Below, one piece after another: positions 42,986 through 51,926 of a stretch of 64,000 nucleotides of DNA; positions within the stretch are counted from its first letter, which is position 1, and each line of letters starts with the position of its first letter. The notes beneath the pieces were generated by a model, which saw only the letters and a list, made by a program, of their open reading frames with translations, made no database searches and was not told the origin of the DNA. This DNA comes from Temperatibacter sp965603205 (GTDB taxonomy: Bacteria > Pseudomonadota > Alphaproteobacteria > Sphingomonadales > Kordiimonadaceae): assembly GCA_965603205.1 (NCBI GenBank), contig CBFDCC010000002.1:124001-188000 (forward strand), read 5' to 3'. The translations under genes and the position numbers were made by a program.

Positions 42986-43939
42986 ATGACAGATGGTCCT
43001 ATATTCATACCCACCGCCTCAGCGGATGCTGCCCAAGATGGACTGATGCATATTATTGAACGTTGGCACCGCTATCTATCTAGTGAGCGACGTATGTCAC
43101 CCCACACGATTAAATCATATGGCCGTGACATGGGGGATTTTTTAGCCTTCATGATGGCCTATAAAGGCTCTACGCTCGGCGAGCGTGATTTGGCTGAGAT
43201 GTCCGTGCGGGATTTTCGTGCCTTTCTCGCCCAGCGCCGCAAAGACGGTGTATCAGCCCGCACTGTGGCACGAACCCTATCATCGCTCAGGAACTTTTAT
43301 CGATATCTAGCGCGTATAGAACATATCAAAAATGATGCTATCACCGCCATGCAGGGGCCTAAATTACCCCACCGCGTCCCTCGTCCTTTAAATGAAGTGT
43401 CAGCTCAGAACGTTCTAGAGACCATTGGTGACTTTAGCACAGAGGATTGGATAGCAGCACGTGATAGTGCCGTCGTTACCCTGCTTTATGGCTGTGGATT
43501 ACGTATTGGTGAAGCGCTGTCTCTAAACGGTGCTGACATCCCAACCTCAGACAGTATGCGCATTATCGGTAAACGCAACAAAGAGCGCATTGTACCCTTA
43601 CTGCCTATCGTCATAGAGGCGATTGATGCCTATATTAAATTATGCCCCTACGTCATAGAAGACGCTGGGCCATTATTTCTTGGCAAGCGCGGCAAACGCC
43701 TTGGCAGTCGCACGATCCAATCAGCCATGCAATCGGTGCGCGCTGTTCTAGGGTTACCCGACACAGCCACCCCTCACGCGCTGCGCCACAGCTTTGCCAC
43801 ACATCTACTATCTAGCGGTGGTGATTTGCGCACGATCCAAGAATTGCTGGGCCACGCTGACCTTAAGGCCACACAGATATATACCGAGGTCGATAGCGCC
43901 CGCATGAAGGCCGTCTATGACAAAGCGTTTAGAAGATAA
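42986..43939 (+). CDS. xerC: Tyrosine recombinase XerC
   Basis: At about 317 residues it has the SAM-like core-binding domain (about 20-110) and the catalytic domain with Arg in GCGLRIGEAL, His264 and Arg267 in HALRHSF, His290 in LLGH and nucleophile Tyr299 in QIYTEV. The size and the NFYRYLARIEHIKNDA region suit XerC rather than an integrase. Together with XerD it resolves chromosome dimers. I prefer ATG 42986 to the TTG at 42974. No integrase-type context (att site or cargo) is present. Confidence 0.9.
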   Translation: MTDGPIFIPTASADAAQDGLMHIIERWHRYLSSERRMSPHTIKSYGRDMGDFLAFMMAYKGSTLGERDLAEMSVRDFRAFLAQRRKDGVSARTVARTLSSLRNFYRYLARIEHIKNDAITAMQGPKLPHRVPRPLNEVSAQNVLETIGDFSTEDWIAARDSAVVTLLYGCGLRIGEALSLNGADIPTSDSMRIIGKRNKERIVPLLPIVIEAIDAYIKLCPYVIEDAGPLFLGKRGKRLGSRTIQSAMQSVRAVLGLPDTATPHALRHSFATHLLSSGGDLRTIQELLGHADLKATQIYTEVDSARMKAVYDKAFRR

Positions 43940-43954
43940 GAAGTTATATCTAAA

Positions 43955-44172
43955 TCGGCGAATGGTCGCCGACTCCCGTTTGGGCGGTACGCGCCCACGC
44001 GCTATAAAGTTAGGAAACAATGTTTCCGTACCGAGCGACTGCGAGGCCGCAGCTTTAGCGAGGATAGCCTTAGTGGCGCTTGAACGAAAAGATTCCCGCC
44101 TTCACGGGAATGACGAATATAATTAGGGCGTAGCCCGTACCGACCAAGCGGGAGGCCGCAGCTTCAGCGAGG
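43955..44172. repeat. Mosaic of intergenic repeats between xerC and ada
   Basis: In order: hairpin TCGGCGA-ATGG-TCGCCGA (43955-43972), hairpin TGGGCG-N5-CGCCCA (43981-43997), a modular unit with GGAAACAATGTTTCC and core GTACCGAGCGACTGCGA (44011-44063), a REP-like GATTCCCGCC-TTCAC-GGGAATGAC (44091-44115), and a second modular unit with GGGCGTAGCCC and core GTACCGACCAAGCGGGA (44124-44172). This is the densest repeat cluster of the window. Confidence 0.85.
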
Positions 44173-44236
44173 AACTTAAAAAACTAAAGTCCGAAAATGG
44201 CGAGTATTTTATAGTGATCTTTGTTACAATGCTTGC

Positions 44237-44821
44237 ATGACAAAAAAGCAAGAACATATCCTATATAAAGCCATCACGGCTAAAGACCCTGATTATGACG
44301 GCCATGTATTTTACGGTGTCAGCACAACAGGTATATTCTGTCGGCCCATTTGCCCGTCGCCTGATCCAAAGCAAAGCAACGTCAGTTTCTATCTAAGCGC
44401 GGATGAAGCCATTGAAGCTGGTTTTCGTCCTTGTAAACGATGCAGACCCGAAACAAGGGAGGGATCACCTGCTTGGCAAGGCACTGACGCGACCGTCGCT
44501 CGCGCAAAAAAACTCATCGCTGAAAATATACTGAGCGAGCATGGCATCACAGGCCTGTGTGATAGATTAGGTATCGGTGAGCGCCAACTTAGGCGGCTAT
44601 TTAACAAACACCTCGGTGTATCACCCAAGAGCTACGCCCTTAACCGTCAATTAGAGCTTGCTGCGCTACTACTCAGTCAATCAACCGCCTCTATTGCCAC
44701 AATCGCCATAGACGCAGGCTTTAACAGCTTAAGACGCTTTAATGATGCCTTTGTGGGAGCAAAAGATATAAGCCCCAGCAAATGGCGAAAAAACAGTAAG
44801 GCAGAAAATGATATTATATAA
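44237..44821 (+). CDS. Ada N-terminal half: methylphosphotriester-DNA acceptor with AraC-type HTH
   Basis: At 194 residues it equals the N-terminal two domains of Ada. Zinc-binding cysteines Cys35, Cys39, Cys66 and Cys69 (FCRPICP and CKRC) form the methyl-accepting site, where one Cys takes a methyl group from DNA phosphotriesters. An AraC-type HTH follows (about 88-186; AIDAGFNSLRRFNDAF). The C-terminal methyltransferase is encoded by the next gene, overlapping by 14 bases. It would be the methylation-responsive activator of that gene. Confidence 0.92.
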   Translation: MTKKQEHILYKAITAKDPDYDGHVFYGVSTTGIFCRPICPSPDPKQSNVSFYLSADEAIEAGFRPCKRCRPETREGSPAWQGTDATVARAKKLIAENILSEHGITGLCDRLGIGERQLRRLFNKHLGVSPKSYALNRQLELAALLLSQSTASIATIAIDAGFNSLRRFNDAFVGAKDISPSKWRKNSKAENDII

Positions 44822-45296
44822 TAGATCCACATATGACAGCCCGCTTGGTGAGATAACACTCATTACATCAGCCAGTAAAATTCATCTATGCGAATTTAGT
44901 GATAAGAGCGAGCGTATCAACAAGCATCTAACAAAATACTATAGCAATGAAACTATTTTGAGCGGTCAAACCCCTGCCTATATAAAATCAATGTTAGATA
45001 TATATTTTAAAGGCGAATGCGCATTAGATTTCACCCTAGCAAAACCAAAAGGCACAGATTTTCAGCGTAGAATATGGGCAGGCTTAACGACTATCCCTTA
45101 CGGCCAAACATATAGCTATCAGCAACTAGCCGCTGTAACCGCTTCTCACCCTCGCGCCGTTGGCATGGCTAATGGCGCTAATCCCATCAGCCTTTTCATC
45201 CCTTGCCACCGCGTCATCGGCAAAGATGGTAGTTTAACTGGTTACGCTGGTGGCCTAGATCGCAAGAAAGCACTGTTAGAACTTGAAGCTTCATAA
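44808..45296 (+). CDS. ogt: Methylated-DNA--protein-cysteine methyltransferase
   Basis: This 162-residue suicide repair protein removes methyl groups from O6-methylguanine. The acceptor is Cys133 in IPCHRVI. RRIWAGLTTIPYGQTYSY and RAVGMANGANPISLFIPCHR are the family's helix-turn-helix and active site. It corresponds to the C-terminal half of Ada and overlaps the Ada N-terminal gene by 14 bases, so the pair is coupled like a split Ada. Confidence 0.95.
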   Translation: MILYNRSTYDSPLGEITLITSASKIHLCEFSDKSERINKHLTKYYSNETILSGQTPAYIKSMLDIYFKGECALDFTLAKPKGTDFQRRIWAGLTTIPYGQTYSYQQLAAVTASHPRAVGMANGANPISLFIPCHRVIGKDGSLTGYAGGLDRKKALLELEAS

Positions 45297-45331
45297 AAAA
45301 AGCTGGCCTCATTAAGGACCAGCTTTTAATT
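45295..45331. terminator. Terminator between convergent ogt and lpd
   Basis: AAAAAGCTGG pairs with CCAGCTTTT around a 12-base loop, with A and T runs on both sides, so it can work in both directions. It ends the TCA operon transcript and the ada-ogt transcript. Confidence 0.85.
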
Positions 45332-45351
45332 ATTTCGTAAAACAGACAAAA

Positions 45352-46755
45352 TTACATATGAATAGGACGTCCATGAACAGCAAGTGCTGCTTCTTTCATT
45401 GCCTCAGCCTCAGTTGGATGTGCATGACATGTTAGCGCGATATCTTCAGCGCTTGCACCAAACTCCATCGCTGTTGCTGCTTGTGCAATCATATTACCAG
45501 CGTCAGCGCCGATAATATGCACACCAAGAACACGGTCTGTCTCTTTGTCAGCTAATATTTTCACAAAACCATCTGTTGCTTGATTGGCCTTAGCACGGCT
45601 ATTTGCAGTGAAAGGAAATTTACCAACATTATAAGAAACTTTTGCTTCTTTCAGCTCTTCTTCTGTTTTACCAACAGCGGCGACTTCTGGATAGGTATAA
45701 ACCACACCCGGAATAACATCATGGTTCACATAGCCAGTTTCACCTGCGATATTTTCAGCGCAAGCAAGACCTTCGTCTTCAGCCTTATGCGCAAGCATTG
45801 GCCCCTCAACAACATCACCAATTGCCCAGATACCAGCAACATTACTGCTAAAATCAGCACCAATTTTAATACGGCCACGCTCGTCCATTTCAACGCCTGC
45901 AGTTTCAAGACCTAAGCCATCTGTATAAGGCCTACGTCCAACCGACATCAGCACAACATCACAATCAATCGTTTTGGCGTCGCCGCCTTTAACAGGTTCA
46001 AAAGTAACAGTTGCGCCCTTTTTAGTCGCCTTAACATCTGTAACCTTACTTGACACATTTAACGTCATGCCTTGCTTTTTCAGCATACGGCCAAAAGTTT
46101 TGCGTACTTCACCGTCCATGCCGAGTAGCACCTGATCCATAAACTCAACAACCGTAACCTCAGCGCCAAGACGACGCCAAACAGAACCAAGCTCAAGACC
46201 AATAACGCCGCCACCGATAACTACCAGCTTTTTCGGCACCTTAGTCAATGCTAATGCACCCGTTGAAGAGACTATAACCTTCTCGTCAATTTCAATACCT
46301 GGTAGGCTAGCAACATCAGAGCCAGTAGCAATGATGAAATTCTTTGCCTTAACGGTTTCAGACCTACCATCATTTAAGGCTACTTTTAGCGTATCCTTGC
46401 TCGTGAATTTACCAGCACCTTTGATCCAAGTGATTTTGTTTTTCTTGAATAAGAACTCAATGCCGCCCGTCAGCTCACCCACGGTTTTATCCTTAGATGC
46501 CTGCATGGCCTTAATGTCTACATCTAGGCCCTTGACGGTGATGCCAAATTTTTCAAAGTCATGACCGGCCTCTTCATACAGATGTGAAGCGTGGAGCAGC
46601 GCCTTAGATGGCATACAGCCTACATTTAGGCATGTTCCACCAAGTGTCTCACGTTTTTCAACACAGGCCACTTTTAAACCAAGCTGTGCTGCACGGATAG
46701 CAGCAACATAACCACCAGGGCCCGCACCAATTACGACAACGTCATATTCGCTCAT
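45352..46755 (-). CDS. lpd: Dihydrolipoyl dehydrogenase
   Basis: The 467-residue flavoprotein (E3) has the FAD motif VVVIGAGPGGYVAAIRAAQ at the N-terminus, redox disulfide Cys42-Cys47 in GGTCLNVGCMPSK, an NAD motif GGGVIGLELGSVWRRLGA and the C-terminal HAHPTEAE with the catalytic His. It reoxidises lipoamide of 2-oxoglutarate dehydrogenase. I start at the second ATG (46755), after AAGGA. It follows sucB by 10 bases and is the last gene of the operon. Confidence 0.96.
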   Translation of the reverse strand: MSEYDVVVIGAGPGGYVAAIRAAQLGLKVACVEKRETLGGTCLNVGCMPSKALLHASHLYEEAGHDFEKFGITVKGLDVDIKAMQASKDKTVGELTGGIEFLFKKNKITWIKGAGKFTSKDTLKVALNDGRSETVKAKNFIIATGSDVASLPGIEIDEKVIVSSTGALALTKVPKKLVVIGGGVIGLELGSVWRRLGAEVTVVEFMDQVLLGMDGEVRKTFGRMLKKQGMTLNVSSKVTDVKATKKGATVTFEPVKGGDAKTIDCDVVLMSVGRRPYTDGLGLETAGVEMDERGRIKIGADFSSNVAGIWAIGDVVEGPMLAHKAEDEGLACAENIAGETGYVNHDVIPGVVYTYPEVAAVGKTEEELKEAKVSYNVGKFPFTANSRAKANQATDGFVKILADKETDRVLGVHIIGADAGNMIAQAATAMEFGASAEDIALTCHAHPTEAEAMKEAALAVHGRPIHM

Positions 46756-46765
46756 CATCAATTCC

Positions 46766-48022
46766 TTACATATCAAGTAGAAGACGTGTTGGGTCTTCAA
46801 GCGCTTCTTTAACGCGGACTAAGAATGTCACAGCTTCACGACCATCAATAATACGGTGATCATATGATAGTGCCAGATACATCATCGGGCGAATAACCAC
46901 CTGACCGTCAATAGCCATCGGACGGTCTTGGATTTTATGCATGCCTAGAATAGCCGACTGAGGTGCATTCAAAATCGGTGAACTCATTAGCGAGCCAAAA
47001 ATACCACCGTTAGAAATAGTGAATGTACCACCCTGCATATCACCAATGGTTAACTTGCCATCGCGGGCCTTCTTACCGTATCCTGCGATACCTAGCTCGG
47101 TGTCGGCAAAAGACATATCCTGTGCGTCTTTTAACACTGGTACAACAAGACCATTTGGCGATGAAACCGCCACACCGATATTAGCGTAATTATGATAGAC
47201 AATTTCTTCACCATCTATAAAAGCATTAACCGCTGGTACTTCACGCAGTCCAAGACAACAAGCCTTGGTAAAGAAGCTCATAAAGCCAAGTTTGATGTTA
47301 TGCTTTTTAGCAAACATATCCTTGTACTTAGCGCGGGCTTCCATCACCGCAGTCATATCCACCTCGTTATAGGTAGTGAGCATCGCAGCTGTATTTTGCG
47401 CGTCTTTTAAACGTGAGGCGATAACTTTGCGCAGACGTGTCATCTTCACACGCTCTTCACGTGGACCAGCCTCAGCAACAGGCGTGCCGCCAGCAACAAC
47501 AGGGCCAGCGCTCAGTGATTTTGCTGTACCATTTTCAATAGCCTTTAGCACATCACCTTTTGTTAGACGACCATCCTTGCCTGTGCCCTGAACAGAGCCT
47601 GGATCAAGATTATAGTCATCTACAATGCGGCGCACAGCAGGTGACATCGGCATTAGGTTGCCTGATGTGCCAGCAGGTGGCGTTGCAGCTGCCGCAGCAG
47701 GAGCAGGAGCCGCAGAAGCAGCCGCAGCTGGTGCCGCAGAAGCAGCCGCCGGCGCTGCAGGAGCCGGCGCTGCGCCTTTGCCCTCTGTATCCACCTTAGC
47801 GATCAAAGCGCCAATTTCAACAGTGTCGCCTTCAGCTGCTAAAATCTCAACGAGCACACCAGCCACTGGGCTAGGCACTTCCATCGCTACCTTGTCAGTT
47901 TCAATTTCAACAATGGGTTCGTCCGCAGCAACTGCGTCCCCAACATTTTTTAACCATGAACCAATGCTACCTTCTGCGATTGATTCCCCAAGCTGGGGGA
48001 TATGAATATCTTCGATTGCCAT
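46766..48022 (-). CDS. sucB: Dihydrolipoyllysine succinyltransferase (E2 of 2-oxoglutarate dehydrogenase)
   Basis: The 418-residue E2 has a single lipoyl domain (1-76, lipoyl Lys44 in ETDKVAMEV), a flexible Ala/Pro linker (about 85-115), a peripheral-subunit-binding domain (RRIVDDYNLDPGSVQGTGKD, then GRLTKGDVL), and the catalytic domain with His389 and Asp393 in SYDHRIIDGRE. It transfers succinyl to CoA. The linker is almost pure Ala and Pro. It is 23 bases after sucA. Confidence 0.96.
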   Translation of the reverse strand: MAIEDIHIPQLGESIAEGSIGSWLKNVGDAVAADEPIVEIETDKVAMEVPSPVAGVLVEILAAEGDTVEIGALIAKVDTEGKGAAPAPAAPAAASAAPAAAASAAPAPAAAAATPPAGTSGNLMPMSPAVRRIVDDYNLDPGSVQGTGKDGRLTKGDVLKAIENGTAKSLSAGPVVAGGTPVAEAGPREERVKMTRLRKVIASRLKDAQNTAAMLTTYNEVDMTAVMEARAKYKDMFAKKHNIKLGFMSFFTKACCLGLREVPAVNAFIDGEEIVYHNYANIGVAVSSPNGLVVPVLKDAQDMSFADTELGIAGYGKKARDGKLTIGDMQGGTFTISNGGIFGSLMSSPILNAPQSAILGMHKIQDRPMAIDGQVVIRPMMYLALSYDHRIIDGREAVTFLVRVKEALEDPTRLLLDM

Positions 48023-48045
48023 TAGATTATTCTCCTACCCTATAT

Positions 48046-50958
48046 TTATTGTGTTAATGCGACGTCAACGAGTGCAGCCTGCTGTTTAGCATGCACAGAA
48101 GCAAGACCCGTTGCAGGAGATGCGCTGGCCGCGCGTCCTACATAGGTTGCCCGTTTCGGCGTTAATTTAGTATTTGCCAGAGATTCTTCGATGAAGGGTT
48201 CAACAAAGCTCCAAGCGCCCATATTTTTTGATTCTTCTTGGCACCAGACGATAGATTCAACATTCTTAAAACGTGACAACTCTTCAGACATTGTACGTGA
48301 TGGAAATGGATAAACCTGCTCTAGACGCAGTAGATATGTATCACTAAGCTTGCGACTGTCTCGCTCTTCAAGCAGGTCAAAGTAAACCTTACCTGTACAG
48401 ATCACGACACGTTTGATCTTGTCATTCGCTTTAAGCTTTAGATTTGAAGCCGTTCCCTCCTGAGCATCATCCCACAAAATGCGGTGAAACTGTGATCCAG
48501 GACCGAAATCCGCAATAGTAGACACGCATTTCTTATGCCGTAAAAGAGACTTAGGCGTCATGATCACTAGCGGCTTACGGAACTCGCGGTGCATCTGACG
48601 GCGTAGCGCGTGGAAATAGTTAGCGGGCGTTGTAATATTACAAACCTGCCAGTTATTTTCCGCACTTGCCTGCAGATAACGCTCAAACCGCGCTGAGCTA
48701 TGTTCTGGACCTTGGCCCTCATACCCATGCGGCAATAGCATTACAAGACCTGACATACGCAACCATTTTGCTTCGCCGCTAGAGATAAACTGATCAATCA
48801 TGATCTGCGCGCCATTGGCGAAATCTCCAAACTGGCCTTCCCACAAGGTAAGCGTATTGGGTTCAGCTAACGTATAGCCATATTCAAAACCAAGAACGCC
48901 AAACTCTGATAGCGGACTATCAAGAACCTCAAAATGGGTTTCAGGATCAACATGCGCTAGCGGTATATGGCGGACCTCTGTTTTTTGATCCACAAAAACT
49001 GCGTGGCGCTGTGAGAAAGTACCACGACCACAATCTTGGCCCGATAGACGTACACCAAACTTTTCTTTTTGCAATGTACCATAGGCAAGCGCTTCAGCAG
49101 TTGCCCAATCAAAACCTTCGCCATTTTCAAACATTTTGTCCTTAGCATCAAGGACACGTTTTAATGTACGGTGGATATTGAAATTCTCAGGAATTTCAGT
49201 AAGAACAGCACCAACTTCACTTAGAACATTATGTGCAACACCCGTATCGGCGCGACGTTTTTCATCGTCATCAGCGGCGCGACCTAGGCCTTCCCACTTT
49301 CCTTCAAACCAATCAGCCTTATTCACCTTGTAATCATTACCAGCGATGAACTCTGCTTCTAGATGAGAGACAAATTCATTAACCATCTGCTCATATTGTT
49401 CAGCAGTGATAACGCCCTCAGCAATCAAGCGATCAGAATAAATTTTACCCACAGATGGGTGCTTTTTAATAGCAGCATACATAAGCGGCTGTGTGAAAGC
49501 TGGCTCGTCAGATTCATTATGACCAAAGCGGCGGTAACAGAACATATCTAACACCACATCACGCTTAAAGGTTTGACGGAATTCGGTTGCCAGCTTTGTT
49601 GCAAAAACCACAGCCTCAGGGTCGTCACCGTTCATATGGAAGATTGGTGCTTGCACCATTTTGGCCACATCAGATGGATAAGGGCTTGAGCGTGAAAATT
49701 GTGGGCTTGTAGTAAAACCAATTTGGTTATTAACAATAAAGTGGATACACCCACCAGCGTTATAACCATTAAGACCAGACATTGCGAGACTTTCAGGTAC
49801 AATACCTTGACCCGCAAAAGCGGCGTCACCATGCATCAACAGCGGGCATGTACCTGCGCGATCACGATCACCCTTTTGGGTTTGCTTAGCGCGCACCTTA
49901 CCAAGCACAACAGGATTAACCGCCTCTAGATGAGATGGATTGGCCGTCAGCGACAAGTGAATATTTTTTCCGTCAAAATCACGATCCGCACTGGTGCCTA
50001 GGTGATATTTAACATCACCTGAGCCCTGCACATCATCAGGCTTATAAGAACCACCGGCAAACTCGTTGAACATAGCGCGATACGGCTTTTTCATCACATT
50101 AGCCAAAACATTTAGGCGACCACGGTGCGGCATACCAAGCACGATCTCGTCCATGCCATTTTGACCACCCGTTTTCATCACTGCTTCCATAGCAGGAACA
50201 AGGCTTTCACCACCATCTAGACCAAAACGCTTTGTACCTGTGTATTTTTTACCCAGAAACGCTTCAAATTGCTCAGCTTCAATGATTTTAGCGAGGATCG
50301 CTACTTTACCACGATCGGTAAATTGGATTTCCTTATCACGCCCTTCAATTTTACGCTGGATCCATGATTTTTCATCAGGATCATTAATATGCATAAATTC
50401 AACGCCCATATTGCCGCAATATGTACGTTTTAAAATTGTTACAATCTCACTAACGGTCGCTGTTTCTAGACCAAGAACATGATCCATAAAGATCGGGCGA
50501 TCCATATCATCAGGCCCAAAACCATATGTTGAGGGTTCTAATTCTGTATGGACAGGACGGTCCTCAAGACCAAGCGGATCTAGATTTGCGATTAAGTGAC
50601 CACGCACACGGTATGTGCGGACCATCATGAGGGCGCGAATACTATCAAGCGTAGCTGCGCGAATATCTTCAATGGAGGCTGTACCCTTTGGTACTGAAGT
50701 AGCACCACCTTCGATGAACATATCTGAACCATCAAGGCCTGTAGTTAAATCATCATCAGGTCTAAGCGGCCAATCACTACGCGCCCAGCTTGGCTGCATG
50801 TCAGCCGTACCAGAAATACCATGTTCCATAGCCTCAAAATAAGAACGCCAGCCTTCATCAACAGAGGCTGGCTCATTAAGGTATTGATCATAAAGGCTTT
50901 CTACAAATGCAGGACTAACGCCCTCAAGCATTGCTAGATTATCAAGGTCTGCACCCAT
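48046..50958 (-). CDS. sucA: 2-oxoglutarate dehydrogenase E1 component
   Basis: The 970-residue thiamine diphosphate enzyme decarboxylates 2-oxoglutarate. The N-terminus has the short helix (FVESLYDQYLNEPASVDEGW) that binds the complex. GMPHRGRLNVLANV and the ThDP motif HGDAAFAGQG-x-N9 to NNQIGFTTSP follow, then FGEGAEHSSAR-like GQGPEHSSARFERYLQ and CQEESKNMGAWSFVEP at the C-terminus. Length fits the alphaproteobacterial enzyme. It lies 92 bp after sucD. Confidence 0.96.
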   Translation of the reverse strand: MGADLDNLAMLEGVSPAFVESLYDQYLNEPASVDEGWRSYFEAMEHGISGTADMQPSWARSDWPLRPDDDLTTGLDGSDMFIEGGATSVPKGTASIEDIRAATLDSIRALMMVRTYRVRGHLIANLDPLGLEDRPVHTELEPSTYGFGPDDMDRPIFMDHVLGLETATVSEIVTILKRTYCGNMGVEFMHINDPDEKSWIQRKIEGRDKEIQFTDRGKVAILAKIIEAEQFEAFLGKKYTGTKRFGLDGGESLVPAMEAVMKTGGQNGMDEIVLGMPHRGRLNVLANVMKKPYRAMFNEFAGGSYKPDDVQGSGDVKYHLGTSADRDFDGKNIHLSLTANPSHLEAVNPVVLGKVRAKQTQKGDRDRAGTCPLLMHGDAAFAGQGIVPESLAMSGLNGYNAGGCIHFIVNNQIGFTTSPQFSRSSPYPSDVAKMVQAPIFHMNGDDPEAVVFATKLATEFRQTFKRDVVLDMFCYRRFGHNESDEPAFTQPLMYAAIKKHPSVGKIYSDRLIAEGVITAEQYEQMVNEFVSHLEAEFIAGNDYKVNKADWFEGKWEGLGRAADDDEKRRADTGVAHNVLSEVGAVLTEIPENFNIHRTLKRVLDAKDKMFENGEGFDWATAEALAYGTLQKEKFGVRLSGQDCGRGTFSQRHAVFVDQKTEVRHIPLAHVDPETHFEVLDSPLSEFGVLGFEYGYTLAEPNTLTLWEGQFGDFANGAQIMIDQFISSGEAKWLRMSGLVMLLPHGYEGQGPEHSSARFERYLQASAENNWQVCNITTPANYFHALRRQMHREFRKPLVIMTPKSLLRHKKCVSTIADFGPGSQFHRILWDDAQEGTASNLKLKANDKIKRVVICTGKVYFDLLEERDSRKLSDTYLLRLEQVYPFPSRTMSEELSRFKNVESIVWCQEESKNMGAWSFVEPFIEESLANTKLTPKRATYVGRAASASPATGLASVHAKQQAALVDVALTQ

Positions 50959-51050
50959 CCCATATTACACAGTGATTAGCACTATGTCCTCTATATTAAG
51001 GTTAATTACGGCCAGCAGGTATAACGCCACTGGCCGTAACAATATATTTA

Positions 51051-51926
51051 TTAACCTTTGATCGCTTGGATCAAAGTTTCACCAAGACGTGCTGGGCTAT
51101 CTGATACGATAATGCCAGCTGAACGCATAGCTTCCATCTTATCTTCCGCGCCACCTTGACCACCAGAAACAATAGCGCCAGCATGGCCCATTGTACGACC
51201 CGGAGGTGCTGTACGTCCCGCGATGAAACCAGCAACTGGCTTCTTCACTTTGCTATGTTTTAAGAACTCAGCAGCTTCTTCTTCGGCTGAGCCACCAATT
51301 TCACCAATCATGATGATGCTTTCAGTTTCATCATCACCAAGGAACATCTCTAGGCAATCGATGAAGTTTGTGCCGTTGACAGGATCACCACCAATACCGA
51401 TACATGTAGATTGACCTAAACCAGCAGCCGTTGTTTGAGCAACAGCCTCATAGGTCAGCGTACCTGAGCGTGAAACGATACCAACATTACCACGACGGTG
51501 AATGTGACCAGGCATAATACCAATCTTACATTCGCCAGGCGTGATAACACCAGGACAGTTAGGACCAACAAGGCGTGTACCTGAATTGCGAAGAGCGCGT
51601 TTAACACGCACCATATCAAGCACTGGAATACCTTCAGTGATACAAACAACAAGCTCTAGCTCAGCGTCGATAGCTTCTAAAATAGCGTCCGCTGCAAACG
51701 GTGGAGGCACATAAATTACAGAAGCGTTAGCGTCCGTTGCTTCGCGTGCATCAGCTACAGTATCAAAGATAGGTAGATTAAGGTGCGTACCGCCGCCTTT
51801 ACCTGGCGTTACGCCGCCAACCATTTTTGTACCATATGCAATCGCTTGCTCTGAGTGGAAAGTACCTTGTGCGCCAGTGAAACCCTGACAAAGGACTTTA
51901 GTATTTTTATTAACTAGAACTGACAT
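51051..51926 (-). CDS. sucD: Succinyl-CoA synthetase, alpha subunit
   Basis: The 291-residue alpha chain has the CoA-binding Rossmann domain (GFTGAQGTFHSEQA, GGVTPGKGG) and phosphorylated His248 in MGHAGAIVSGG. It makes succinate and NTP from succinyl-CoA with SucC. Its start overlaps the sucC stop by one base (TAATG type), so translation is coupled. Confidence 0.97.
   Translation of the reverse strand: MSVLVNKNTKVLCQGFTGAQGTFHSEQAIAYGTKMVGGVTPGKGGGTHLNLPIFDTVADAREATDANASVIYVPPPFAADAILEAIDAELELVVCITEGIPVLDMVRVKRALRNSGTRLVGPNCPGVITPGECKIGIMPGHIHRRGNVGIVSRSGTLTYEAVAQTTAAGLGQSTCIGIGGDPVNGTNFIDCLEMFLGDDETESIIMIGEIGGSAEEEAAEFLKHSKVKKPVAGFIAGRTAPPGRTMGHAGAIVSGGQGGAEDKMEAMRSAGIIVSDSPARLGETLIQAIKG

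Noticed and set aside
42986..44172. Tyrosine recombinase plus repeats as an integrated mobile element
   Set aside because: The recombinase has XerC features, no attachment-site duplication or tRNA is seen, and the flanking genes are housekeeping.
47625..48005. 126-codon Ala-rich frame opposite sucB
   Set aside because: It is the antisense of the Ala/Pro-rich lipoyl linker; repetitive GC-rich codons keep several frames open there.
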